Below are positions 38,533-46,557 of a stretch of 64,000 nucleotides of DNA, one piece after another; the stretch's first letter is position 1, and the number at the start of each line of letters is the position of its first letter. The notes below the pieces were generated by a model, which was given only the letters and a program-made list of their open reading frames with translations, did no database searches and was not told the DNA's origin. The stretch is from NCBI GenBank assembly GCA_001942185.1, contig MKJV01000112.1, positions 141,179 through 205,178 on the forward strand. The letters are read 5' to 3'. The stretch is from Pseudonocardia sp. CNS-004. GTDB lineage: Bacteria; Actinomycetota; Actinomycetes; Mycobacteriales; Pseudonocardiaceae. The position numbers were made by a program, and so were the translations under genes.

Positions 38533-39021
38533 TCACAGCCCAGGCGGAGTCGGCTCTCGGAGCGGACCGGCCGAGCCCATGGCGGGCGTCGGGCAGGCGA
38601 CCGCGGCCCGCAACCGGGCCCGCAGTGCCGCGCCGAGCCCGACCACGGCGAACACGGCCAGGAACGGCTGGACCGGCTCGAACCAGCTCATCGCGCCGGT
38701 GTAGCCGAGCACGGCCAGCACGAGCTTGTTGCAGACCGGACAGCCGACGGCGAAGAAGCCGAGCACCGCCCCGGCCGACGCCCGCCGGCCGCCCGGGCCC
38801 TCGGGAGCGCGGACGTAGGTCGCCGCGACGAGGCCGGACAGGAGAGCGACCACGCCGAGCACCGCGTAGGCCCAGCCCGGGGTGGCGATCTCCCGCCAGA
38901 ACCACGGGTTCGGCAACACCGCCGTCGGGACCGCGATGAGGACGGCCGCCGCAGCCGTGGAGAGCGCCGCGACCACCCAGTGCCGCACCGTCCACGCGCG
39001 CATCACACCGAGCGCGGTCAC
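38533..39021 (-). CDS. Membrane protein with GCPVCNK motif
   Basis: 162 residues, about four helices (HWVVAALSTAAAAVLIAVPT, GWAYAVLGVVALLSGLVAAT, AGAVLGFFAVGCPVCNKLVL, FLAVFAVVGLGAALRARL). The CPVCNK pair at the membrane face is a conserved family mark and suggests metal or thiol chemistry. GTG 39021 has GGAGGAGG directly upstream. The preceding small membrane ORF probably overlaps it. Function unknown. Confidence 0.75.
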   Translation of the reverse strand: MTALGVMRAWTVRHWVVAALSTAAAAVLIAVPTAVLPNPWFWREIATPGWAYAVLGVVALLSGLVAATYVRAPEGPGGRRASAGAVLGFFAVGCPVCNKLVLAVLGYTGAMSWFEPVQPFLAVFAVVGLGAALRARLRAAVACPTPAMGSAGPLREPTPPGL

Positions 39022-39271
39022 CGAACCTCCTCCCGCTCGGGCCCGCGTCGGGGGCCGACGTGCCGCGGCGGCGCAACAACCGGTGGGCCGGCACCGCCAG
39101 GACGATCAGCACGATACCCGGCAGCACCGCCGCGCCGGGTGCGCCACCGAACACACCCGGGACCCGGGACGGCCGCAACCGGATGCTGATGGTCGCCGCG
39201 TACGCACGGGACACGCGGCGCACAAGCAGCAACCCCTGGTCAGTCGCCGCTTTCGCATGCTCACCCAGCAA
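39018..39271 (-). CDS. Small membrane protein, unknown (probably frameshifted)
   Basis: About 83 residues from ATG 39271 with one hydrophobic helix (PGAAVLPGIVLIVLAVPAHR) followed by a basic stretch. One indel near 39055 would bring it to a REEVR end with a stop overlapping the GTG of the CPVCNK membrane protein, an operon-like arrangement. No family recognised and the start is uncertain. Confidence 0.4.
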
Positions 39272-39304
39272 CCCGCGGGGGTGCTGGCCACGGCGCGACC
39301 GCCG

Positions 39305-39784
39305 TCAGCCGGCGTGCTCGCGCGCGTAGCGGATGAGGCCGACGACATCCTCGGGGACGAGCCGTCCGATGGCACCGCTGGAGTAGACGGAGACGATCAC
39401 CGACCCGGTGGGGTCCAGCACGAAGCCCGTGGACTGCAGGTGCACCGGGTCCTCGTTGACGAATGCGCCGGTCGCGTCGGCGATGGCGCGGGCGTCAGCG
39501 CTGTGGCCGACCGGGAACTGCAGGCGGAGCCGGTCGACGTTGGCTCGGGTGGTGGCCTCGTCGTCGACCGACAGCGCGACGACCCGCGCGTCGACGTCGG
39601 CGAGGCTGTCGGCGGCGCGCTGGAATGAACGCAGCTGGGCGTTGCAGTAGGGGCACCAGGATCCCCGGTAGAACAGCACGACACCGTAGTGGCCCGTCAG
39701 GGCGTCGGGCAGCTGGAGGGTGCTGCCGCCGGGCAGGTTCACCGAGAGGGCCGGGAACTTGTCCCCGGGCGCGAGCAGGGTCAT
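39305..39784 (-). CDS. Peroxiredoxin, AhpC/TSA type
   Basis: 159 residues, intact. Thioredoxin fold with VVLFYRGSWCPYCNAQLRSF; the first Cys is the peroxidatic one and a CxxC partner is present. ALSVDDEATTRANVDRLRLQ and STGFVLDPTGSVIVSVYSSG are typical. It reduces peroxides in the cytoplasm. ATG 39784 chosen at the conserved MTLLAPGDKFP. Stands between the membrane proteins and the SDR/hydrolase operon. Confidence 0.9.
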   Translation of the reverse strand: MTLLAPGDKFPALSVNLPGGSTLQLPDALTGHYGVVLFYRGSWCPYCNAQLRSFQRAADSLADVDARVVALSVDDEATTRANVDRLRLQFPVGHSADARAIADATGAFVNEDPVHLQSTGFVLDPTGSVIVSVYSSGAIGRLVPEDVVGLIRYAREHAG

Positions 39785-39842
39785 GGTCGTCTCCTTCATG
39801 GATGAGCGGATGAGTGGTGCTGGTCCGAGCCCACGGCGGGGC

Positions 39843-40657
39843 TCAGATGCTTCGGTGGTGGCGGACTGCCAACTCCAGCTCCTGGAGCCGGGGCGCGAGG
39901 GCGGCGTCCACCGCCAGCGGGTCGCGCGCGTGCAGCTCCTGCATCGCACGGCGGGTGGGAAGGCTCGTGTTGATCTCGTGCTCGTCCCGGCCCAGCGCGT
40001 CGACGATGTCGGTCACGACCTCGTAGACGGCCCGTCGGCCGAACCCGAGATCCTCGCCCGCCGTGGAGGTGTCCATCATCGCCGTGGCCGTGGCGCCCGG
40101 ATACACCGTGGCGACGTGCAGCCCGCTCCCGTGCAGCTCGCGCCGCAGCGCATGACCGAAGGCGGCGATGCCCGTCTTGGTGGCGGCATAGGTCGCGTAG
40201 AAGGGCAGCCCCACCAGCGCGATACCGCTCGCGACGTTCACGATGACGCTGGTGCGCTCCTGGGCAGCGACGCGAAGGGCGGGTAGCGCCGCGCGGGTGA
40301 GGAGGATCGGCGCGGTGAGGTTGAGGTCCACCATGGCGCGGACGTCCTCGACGGCGCAGTCCTCGAGCCGGCCCGCCCGGACGTTGCCCGCGTTGTTGAC
40401 GAGGATGTCGAGCGAGCCGAGGGCCTCCCGCGCTGCGCCCAGCACGGCGTCCGGTGCGCCGTCGGCGGTGACGTCGAGGGCGAGCACGTGCGCGACGCCG
40501 CCCGCGCCTCGACGAGCTCGGCGGTCTCCTCCAGCGGCGCCTTCCGGCGCCCGACCAGCAGCAGCCGTGCTGCGCGCCGGCCGAGGTGCTCGGCCAGCGA
40601 CCGACCTATCCCGCTTCCCGCGCCCGTGACGATCCCGCGGCGATCCTGCAGGTCCAC
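39843..40657 (-). CDS. Short-chain dehydrogenase (frameshifted)
   Basis: About 271 residues. Cofactor motif GIVTGAGSGIGRSLAEHLGR, NNAGN, catalytic Ser in IVNVASGIALVG and the YAATK pair; then PGATATAMMDTS. One G lost from GGGG near 40500. GTG 40657 begins three bases after the stop of the upstream hydrolase, so they are coupled. In this context it could oxidise a hydroxyketone to the beta-diketone used by the adjacent hydrolase. Confidence 0.85.
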
Positions 40658-40660
40658 CGG

Positions 40661-41423
40661 TCAGCCCTGTTGGTAGGCGAGGTCGGCGGCGGTCAGGCCC
40701 TCCAGCGCCATACCGAACGGCACGGCCTCGATGAGCCGGCGCAGCATCCGCTGGTTGAGCGTCTGCTTCTGGAGCGAGCGGTAGAGCGCCGGCTTCGCGG
40801 CGAGGGAACGGGCGATCTCGAGACCGCGGGCGAGGACCCGCTCGTGTGCGACGACCTCGCTGACCACACCCCACTGCTGGGCCGTGGCGGCGTCGATGGT
40901 CTCCCCGGTCCACAGCAGCCACTTCGCCCGTGCCGCGCCGACGATCTCCTCCCAGACCACCTGCAGGCCGTCACCGGCGGTGATCCCGAAGGTGGGATGC
41001 GGGAAGTCGCCGTAGGTCGCGCGCTCAGAGGCGATGTGGATGTCGGCGAGCAGCAGGTACTCGGAGTGCACGGTCGCCGGGCCGTTGGCCACACCGATGA
41101 CTGGCATCGGCAGGGTCAGCAGGCGCTGCAGGACCGCGGTTCCCTCGGTGCGGATCTTCTCCCAGTGCGCGGGCTTGAAGATCTCGCCGAGGCTCTCGCC
41201 GTCGATCGAGTCCATGAACGAGTCACCGGTGCCCGTGAGCACCAGCGCCTTGTTGTCCTGGTCGAGCGCGATCTCCTCGAGCGCCCTCGGCAGATCCTGA
41301 TGGGTCTGCCCGGTGAAGGTGATCGGCCCCCCGTCGGTGTGGAAGGGCCACGACCAGGACGCCGTCGTCCGTGCGGTCCATCGCCAGGTTCGCGAAGCGC
41401 GTGAAGTAGGCGGGGCTGCTCAT
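40661..41423 (-). CDS. 6-oxocamphor hydrolase-like crotonase 1 (frameshifted)
   Basis: About 254 residues, the same length as its paralogue at 43200. Crotonase fold of the retro-Claisen branch that splits C-C bonds of beta-diketones. GVANGPATVHSEYLLLADIH, FPHPTFGITAGDGLQVVWEE and PFGMALEGLTAADLAYQQG carry His119, His142, Asp151 and Glu241, matching His122, His145, Asp154 and Glu244 of 6-oxocamphor hydrolase at a constant offset. Indels near 41340-41370. ATG 41423 follows GGAGA; a TetR-type palindrome lies just upstream. SDR downstream. Confidence 0.82.
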
Positions 41424-41434
41424 CTCGTTCTCCA

Positions 41435-41460
41435 AATCCTACCGACCGGTCTGTAGGATT
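41435..41460. promoter_or_regulatory. TetR operator palindrome
   Basis: AATCCTAC-N10-GTAGGATT, perfect 8-bp arms, whose centre contains ACCGACCGGTCTGT, the classical TetR/QacR-type half-site pattern. It begins 12 bases upstream of the hydrolase ATG and lies in the gap with the divergent tetR gene. Confidence 0.75.
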
Positions 41461-41574
41461 CGACGGTAACGACCGTTCCTCACCCACGGCAAGAGATGTC
41501 GCGCAGAGCACACGGCCCGGCGCCGCGCGATCACCGGGGAACCGGCTGCGCGATACTGGATCCGGAGGTGGGAC

Positions 41575-42183
41575 GTGACCGAACCGGGGACGCAGGCCCT
41601 CACCCCGGGGCGTCAGCACGCCGGGAGCGTGCGCGACCGCCTGCTCGCCGCGGCCGACGAGCTGTTCTACGCCGAAGGCATCACGGCGGTCGGGGTCGAG
41701 CGCATCCGGCGAGCCGCTGACGTGGCGAAGTCGTCGATCTACGAGCACTTCGGCAGCAAGGACGGCCTGGTCGCGGCCTACCTGGCCGGGCGCAGCGCGG
41801 GCTGGCGCGAACGGCTGGGTGCGGCGCTCGCCGCGGCAGATCCCGCGCCCGCGGCACAGCTCGACGTCGTGTTCGACGAGCTCGGAGCGTGGTTCACCGA
41901 GCCGGACTTCCGGGGCTGCCCGTTCATCAACGCGTCGGCAGAGCTCCCCGACCCGGCCCACCCGGCGGCGGTGGTCGCGGCCGAGCACCGGGCATGGGTG
42001 CTCGGGCTGCTGACCGACATCGCCGTGCGGGCTGGAGCCCGCAACCCGGCCCGACTGGGCCGCCAGCTCGTCCTGCTCTACGACGCCTCGATGGTGGCGG
42101 CGCACAACGGGGGCAGCGACGCGGCGGCCGATGCGAAGGCCGCCGCCGCCACGTTGCTGCGAGCGGTGGCAGCACCGGCGTGA
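41575..42183 (+). CDS. TetR-family repressor
   Basis: 202 residues, intact. DNA-binding domain RDRLLAAADELFYAEGITAV, ERIRRAADVAKSSIYEHFGS, KDGLVAAYLAGRS; C-terminal ligand domain contains FTEPDFRGCPFINASAELPD. GTG 41575 follows GGAGG. Divergent from the hydrolase-SDR operon, with a strong TetR palindrome between, so it is the likely repressor of both. Confidence 0.9.
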   Translation: MTEPGTQALTPGRQHAGSVRDRLLAAADELFYAEGITAVGVERIRRAADVAKSSIYEHFGSKDGLVAAYLAGRSAGWRERLGAALAAADPAPAAQLDVVFDELGAWFTEPDFRGCPFINASAELPDPAHPAAVVAAEHRAWVLGLLTDIAVRAGARNPARLGRQLVLLYDASMVAAHNGGSDAAADAKAAAATLLRAVAAPA

Positions 42184-42255
42184 CGTGCCCGTCGCGAACG
42201 TCGACCGCCTCGATGACTCCCACTGCGACAACGGAGAGTCCGGGGCCGGAACGCA

Positions 42256-42534
42256 TCACGAACGCCGCCGCTTGCTCGCGATGACGAGCACGAACGGACA
42301 GAGGGCCATCGCGACACCTCCTCCCACGGCGGAGGTCGCGGTGTCTCCGACGACGAGACCGATCACCGCGAGCACCACGCAGACGGCCGGTACCCCGACG
42401 GATGCGGCGTCCCAGCCGGTCCACCGCCGGCCTCTGCCCGGCGAGGAGAGCATGCGGGCGAGGTCGGGATCGCTCCTCCGCAGCGATTCCGAGATCCTGC
42501 CGAGCCGTACGAGTTCGTGGAGGTTCAGGGTCAT
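42256..42534 (-). CDS. DUF3040 small membrane protein
   Basis: 92 residues: a soluble N-terminus (LNLHELVRLGRISESLRRSD) followed by two helices (GVPAVCVVLAVIGLVVGDTA; AVGGGVAMALCPFVLVIASK) and a basic end, the DUF3040 arrangement of actinobacteria. ATG 42534 is the first conserved Met. Function unknown; converges with tetR. Confidence 0.65.
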   Translation of the reverse strand: MTLNLHELVRLGRISESLRRSDPDLARMLSSPGRGRRWTGWDAASVGVPAVCVVLAVIGLVVGDTATSAVGGGVAMALCPFVLVIASKRRRS

Positions 42535-42720
42535 CGCAACATCCCAGCCTGGTGGGGATCGCGCACGGGACGCCCTGCGCGCGGTGGTGTGTCGACAGTT
42601 CTGCGCGGTCTGACCACGGTCACGCCCTCTGATGCCGCGCTCGGCAACGAGGCGGCTCGCCCCTGCATCGCGGCCCGACCAGCCGATCACCGCTGCGTGT
42701 GGGCATCGACACCGAGCACG

Positions 42721-42825
42721 TCATTGAGCGCCTCGGCCGAGGACGACGCGCTTGCCCAGCTGTCCCATGCAGGCGGCGACGATCTTGCCGCCCTTGCCGA
42801 ACCCGACGACGGAGTTGTCACTCAT
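42721..42825 (-). CDS. Small ORF after the DoxX gene
   Basis: A 34-codon ORF (MSDNSVVGFGKGGKIVAACM then GQLGKRVVLGRGAQ) with a good GAGAGGA site, 12 bases after the DoxX stop. With one base restored near 42765 the frame would instead run to 42687 through SSAEALNDVLGVDAHTQR. A coding small protein seems likely from the ribosome site, but no family is recognised. Confidence 0.4.
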   Translation of the reverse strand: MSDNSVVGFGKGGKIVAACMGQLGKRVVLGRGAQ

Positions 42826-42837
42826 GGCGAATTCCTC

Positions 42838-43184
42838 TCAGACGGTGACCAGGCGCAGGACGAGCGCCGCCAGACCGACGAGCAGCAGGACGGCGGGGGA
42901 CTGGATGCTCCGGTCACGACCCGGAGGTGCGATGCCACCGCACCGACGAAGTAGGCGATCACACCGATGGCCGCCGCGACACCGATCGGCCACCAGAAGA
43001 GCCCGACGACGAGTCCGATCGCGCCCACGATCTCGGCGACGGCGAGCAGCCACAGCTTGTCCGCGGGGAACCGCACCCGCTCCATGGTCTGCATCTGCCG
43101 GGGATCACGGCGCAGCTTGCCCACCCCCGAGAGCAGCAGCAGGGCGGCGAGGACGGCGGACACGAGGACCGCGGCGATGAACAT
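42838..43184 (-). CDS. DoxX-like membrane protein (frameshifted)
   Basis: About 115 residues, four helices: FIAAVLVSAVLAALLLLSGV, LWLLAVAEIVGAIGLVVGLF, IGVAAAIGVIAYFVGAVASH and, after one lost base near 42920, AVLLLVGLAALVLRLVTV. DoxX-like proteins are small quinone-linked or accessory membrane proteins. It lies 15 bases downstream of the second oxocamphor-hydrolase-like gene and may be in its operon. Confidence 0.75.
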
Positions 43185-43199
43185 GTTCGGTCGTCCCCC

Positions 43200-43964
43200 T
43201 CAGGGCTTCTGCTGGTAGGCCAGGTCGGCGGCGGTGAGGCCTTCGAGCGCCATCCCGAACGGGACGTCCTGGACGATGCGGCGCCGGAGACCGACGCCGA
43301 GCGTCTGCTTCTGCAACGCCCTGTAGAGGGCCGGCTTCGCGGCGAGGCCGCGCGCGATCTCGACGCCCCGAGCTACCGCGCGGTCGTGCGCGACGACCTC
43401 GCTGACGACGCCCCACTGCAGGGCGGTCCGGGCATCGATGCTCTCGCCGGTCCAGAGCAACCACTTGGCTCGGGCGGTTCCTGCGACCTCTTCCCAGACG
43501 ACCTGTACCCCGTCTCCTCCGGTGATGCCGAAGGCGGGGTGCGGCTCGTCCGCGTACCTCGCGCGTTCCGAGGCGATGTGGATGTCGGCGAGCAGCAGGT
43601 ACTCGGAGTGGACGAGCGCGGGGCCGTTGGCGACGCCGACCACCGGCATCGGCAGGTCGACGAGGCGCTGGAGCACCTTCGTCCCCTCGGCGCGGATCTT
43701 CTCCCACTCCACGGGTTTGAAGATCTCCCCGAGGCTCGGCCCGTCGATCCGGTCCATGAAGGCATCACCGGTTCCGGTGATGACGAGCGCCTTGTTGTCC
43801 CGGTCGAGGGAGATCTCCTCGAGCGCAGCCGGGAAGTCCTCGTGGGTCCGACCGGTGAACACGACCGGTCCACCGTCGGTGTGGAAGCGCAGCACGAGCA
43901 CACCCTCGTCGTCCCGTTCGAAGGCGAGGTTGTCGTACCTGCCGAAGTAGCTCGGTTCGGTCAC
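43200..43964 (-). CDS. 6-oxocamphor hydrolase-like crotonase 2
   Basis: 254 residues, intact, very similar to the paralogue at 40661. Catalytic set His119 (LVHSEY), His142 and Asp151 (PHPAFGITGGDGVQVVW), Glu241 (FGMALEG) corresponds at a constant offset of three to His122, His145, Asp154, Glu244 of 6-oxocamphor hydrolase. The intact copy supports the frameshift repair of copy 1. I start at GTG 43964, aligned with copy 1; a longer frame from GTG 44024 is possible. Ordinary enoyl-CoA hydratase is less likely, as the retro-Claisen residues are present. Confidence 0.85.
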   Translation of the reverse strand: MTEPSYFGRYDNLAFERDDEGVLVLRFHTDGGPVVFTGRTHEDFPAALEEISLDRDNKALVITGTGDAFMDRIDGPSLGEIFKPVEWEKIRAEGTKVLQRLVDLPMPVVGVANGPALVHSEYLLLADIHIASERARYADEPHPAFGITGGDGVQVVWEEVAGTARAKWLLWTGESIDARTALQWGVVSEVVAHDRAVARGVEIARGLAAKPALYRALQKQTLGVGLRRRIVQDVPFGMALEGLTAADLAYQQKP

Positions 43965-44108
43965 CGACGCACCATCGCCCGCGAGCCGGACGGTCGCACC
44001 CGTGGAGAGCACCGGGTGTGGCACGGGTAGCTGTGCCCTGTCCCGGCGGGGTCCCGTTCGTACTCGCCGTTGTGTTGCGTGAACGAGCGCTGATTGCGGA
44101 GCGACCAG

Positions 44109-44246
44109 GTGTCACCAGGTCGGCGCAGCGAGTGTGAGCAGCGCGATCAGCTGCTCGAGACCATCCGGGCGGGTCGCAGCGGTGCGCTCGTGCTGCACGG
44201 CGAGCCTGGTTCAGCGACTGCGCGCCGCGTCTCGCCGACGGGGTAA
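44109..44246 (+). pseudogene. LuxR/MalT-type AAA regulator, N-terminal remnant
   Basis: GTG 44109 opens a 45-residue frame reading RRSECEQRDQLLETIRAGRS and GALVLHGEPG, the standard front of large LuxR-family ATPases, but the sequence diverges exactly inside Walker A (GEPG then SATARR, where GxGKT is expected) and stops. The rest of the 404-bp gap between 43965 and 44369 holds nothing else recognisable. It is a truncated relic. Confidence 0.5.
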
Positions 44247-44369
44247 GTGAATGTGCGCAATCTCGTGGAACAGTGTGAACGACGCTCCTCGTCGCCGCGG
44301 TCGGATTCGGCGCGCTGGTCCTCGCCGGTGCGGCGTGGACCCGATCTCACCGCTGCGTGGGGCTGATGG

Positions 44370-45492
44370 TCAGGCGGGCGCCGCCAGTCCGCGGGGGCGG
44401 ACGGCGAGGCGTTTCGCGGCCGCGGTCACGGCTCTGCCCGCGGCGGTGTCGGAGTGCTCGACGACGAACGGCGTTCCGGTGTCACCGGCCTCGCGCAGCC
44501 GCTGGTCGAGCGGGATCTGCGCGAGCAGCGGCACCTGCGCTCCGAGCAGGCGGCTCAGCGACTCGGCCACGGCAGCGCCACCCCCGGACCCGAAGAGCTC
44601 GACACGACCGCCGTCAGGCGTCTCGTACCAGGACATGTTCTCGATGACGCCGGCCACCTTCTGCCGGGTCTGGACCGCGATCGAGCCGGCCCGTTCGGCG
44701 ACCTCCGCAGCGGCCGGCTGGGGCGTCGTGACGACGAGGATCTCCGCCGTCGGGAGCATCTGGGCCAGGGAGATCGCGACGTCGCCGGTACCGGGCGGCA
44801 GGTCGAGCAGCAGGATGTCGAGGTCGCCCCAGAAGACGTCGGCCAGGAACTGCTGCAGCGCTCGGTGCAGCATCGGTCCTCGCCACACCACCGGGGTGTT
44901 GCCTTCGGTGAACATGCCCACCGAGATCAGGCGGATCCCGTGGGCCTGCGGGGGCATCATCATGCGCTCGACCTGCGTGGGTCGGGCGCGTCCGCGCCGA
45001 GCATGCGTGGCACGGAATGGCCGTGGATGTCGGCGTCGAGGACGCCGACCCGAAGCCCACGGGCGGCGAGGGCAGCGGCGAGGTTGACCGTCACGCTCGA
45101 CTTGCCGACGCCACCCTTGCCCGAGGCCACGCAGTACACCCGGGTCATCGACCCCGGTAGGGCGAACGGGATCACCGGCTCGTCGGAGTCGCCGCGTAGC
45201 GAGCGACGCAGTTCGGTGCGCTGCTCGTCGGTCATGACGCCGAACTCGATCCGCACGCCCGCACGCCGGGCACGGCGCTCACGGCAGCAGTCGCGTCGCG
45301 GGTGAGTTTGTCGCGCATGGGGCAGCCCGCCACGGTCAGCAGGAGCGTGACCGTGACCTGGCCGTCGTCGTCGAGCACCACATCCGCGACCATGCCGAGC
45401 TCGGTGACCGGTTTGTGGATCTCCGGGTCCTCGACGGTCGCCAGCGCGGTACGGATCGCGTCTTCGTCGGTGCGGGTCGGGGTCTCGTTCAC
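44370..45492 (-). CDS. mrp: Mrp/ApbC Fe-S cluster carrier ATPase (frameshifted)
   Basis: About 374 residues. N-terminal MIP18-like domain (ALATVEDPEIHKPVTELGMV, TVAGCPMRDKLTRDATAAVS), then the deviant Walker A VASGKGGVGKSSVTVNLAAA, LDADIHGHSVPRMLG, LDILLLDLPPGTGDVAISLA. Two lost bases, near 45262 and 44975 (CCCC to CCC), split it. It delivers [4Fe-4S] clusters. GTG 45492 follows GGAGG and overlaps the end of the beta-subunit gene. Last gene of the long redox operon, where it may supply clusters to the two ferredoxins and the oxidoreductase. Confidence 0.9.
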
Positions 45493-46557
45493 GCTGCACC
45501 TCCACTCGTCTCGCCGACGGTCCAGACGTCCGCGCCGCGCAGCAGCGAGCGCAGGTCCGGTGGCCGCTGCTCCCGGGCCCGTGCGACCTGGTCGCGCACC
45601 TGGTCGTCGTAGGTGGGGCGGTGGACCTGGCGGAAGATCCCGACCGGGACGTGGCGCAGGTTCTGCTCGCCGAGGCGGGCCAGACCGAAGGCGTACGCCG
45701 GGTGCTCGACGGTCAGGTCGTGGACGATCACGGATTCGGCGCCGATCTCGTCGACGGCGCGATCTCGAGGCCCCCGCGAGGTCCGACGGTCACGCCGAGC
45801 TCGTCGGAGCGGCCGAACCGGATCGGTTGCCCGGGCCGCAGCCGGATGAGGCGGTCCGCGGCGGTGTCCTTCTCCTTGAGGTCGTCGAACGCACCAGGGT
45901 TGAAGACCGGGCAGTTCTGGTAGATCTCGACCAGGGCGGACCCGCGGTGGCGGGCGGCGGCGCGAGGACCTCGGTCAGTCCGGCCCGGTCGGAGTCGAGC
46001 GCCCGGCCGACGAAGGTGGCCTCGGCGCCGAGGGCGAGCGAAACGGGGTCGAGCGGGGCGTCCACGGAGCCCATCGGCGTGGACTTCGTGATCGTGCCTG
46101 CCGTGCTGGTCGGCGAGTACTGGCCCTTGGTCAGGCCGTAGACGCGGTTGTTGAACAGCAGGATGGTGAGGTTCACGTTGCGCCGCAGCGCATGGATGAG
46201 GTGGTTGCCGCCGATGGACAGCGCGTCGCCGTCACCGGTGACCACCCACACCGAGAGGTCCGGGCGGGCGACGGCCATCCCCGTCGCGATCGTCGGGGCG
46301 CGGCCGTGGATGGAGTGCATCCCGTAGGTGTCGAGGTAGTAGGGGAAGCGGGAGCTGCAGCCGATCCCCGACACGAAGACGAGGTTCTCCCGCCGGAGGC
46401 CGAGGGTGGGAAGGAACGCCTGCACGGTGTTCAGCACGATGTAGTCGCCGCACCCCGGGCACCAGCGCACCTCCTGGTCGGACTTGTAGTCCCCGGCCGT
46501 GGCGACAACGGTACTGCGGGGGACGGACCCGATGCCGTCGGACATGGTGGCGGTCAT
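45489..46557 (-). CDS. korB: 2-oxoacid:ferredoxin oxidoreductase beta subunit (frameshifted)
   Basis: About 356 residues, TPP-binding subunit. WCPGCGDYIVLNTVQAFLPT holds the CPGCG motif, SGIGCSSRFPYYLDTYGMHS, and the TPP/Mg motif GDGDALSIGGNHLIHALRRN, NVNLTILLFNNRVYGLTKGQ. The C-terminus continues through EIYQNCPVFN-like and RQVHRPTYDDQVRDQVARAR. Two G losses, near 45957 and 45765 (both GCGGCC read as GCGCC). ATG 46557 overlaps the alpha stop (ATGA). It fits 2-oxoglutarate-type KorB; other 2-oxoacids are possible. Confidence 0.9.

Noticed and set aside
40661..43964. The two crotonases as ordinary enoyl-CoA hydratases
   Set aside because: The four oxocamphor-hydrolase catalytic residues are present at constant offset in both, and the usual hydratase Glu pair was not recognised.
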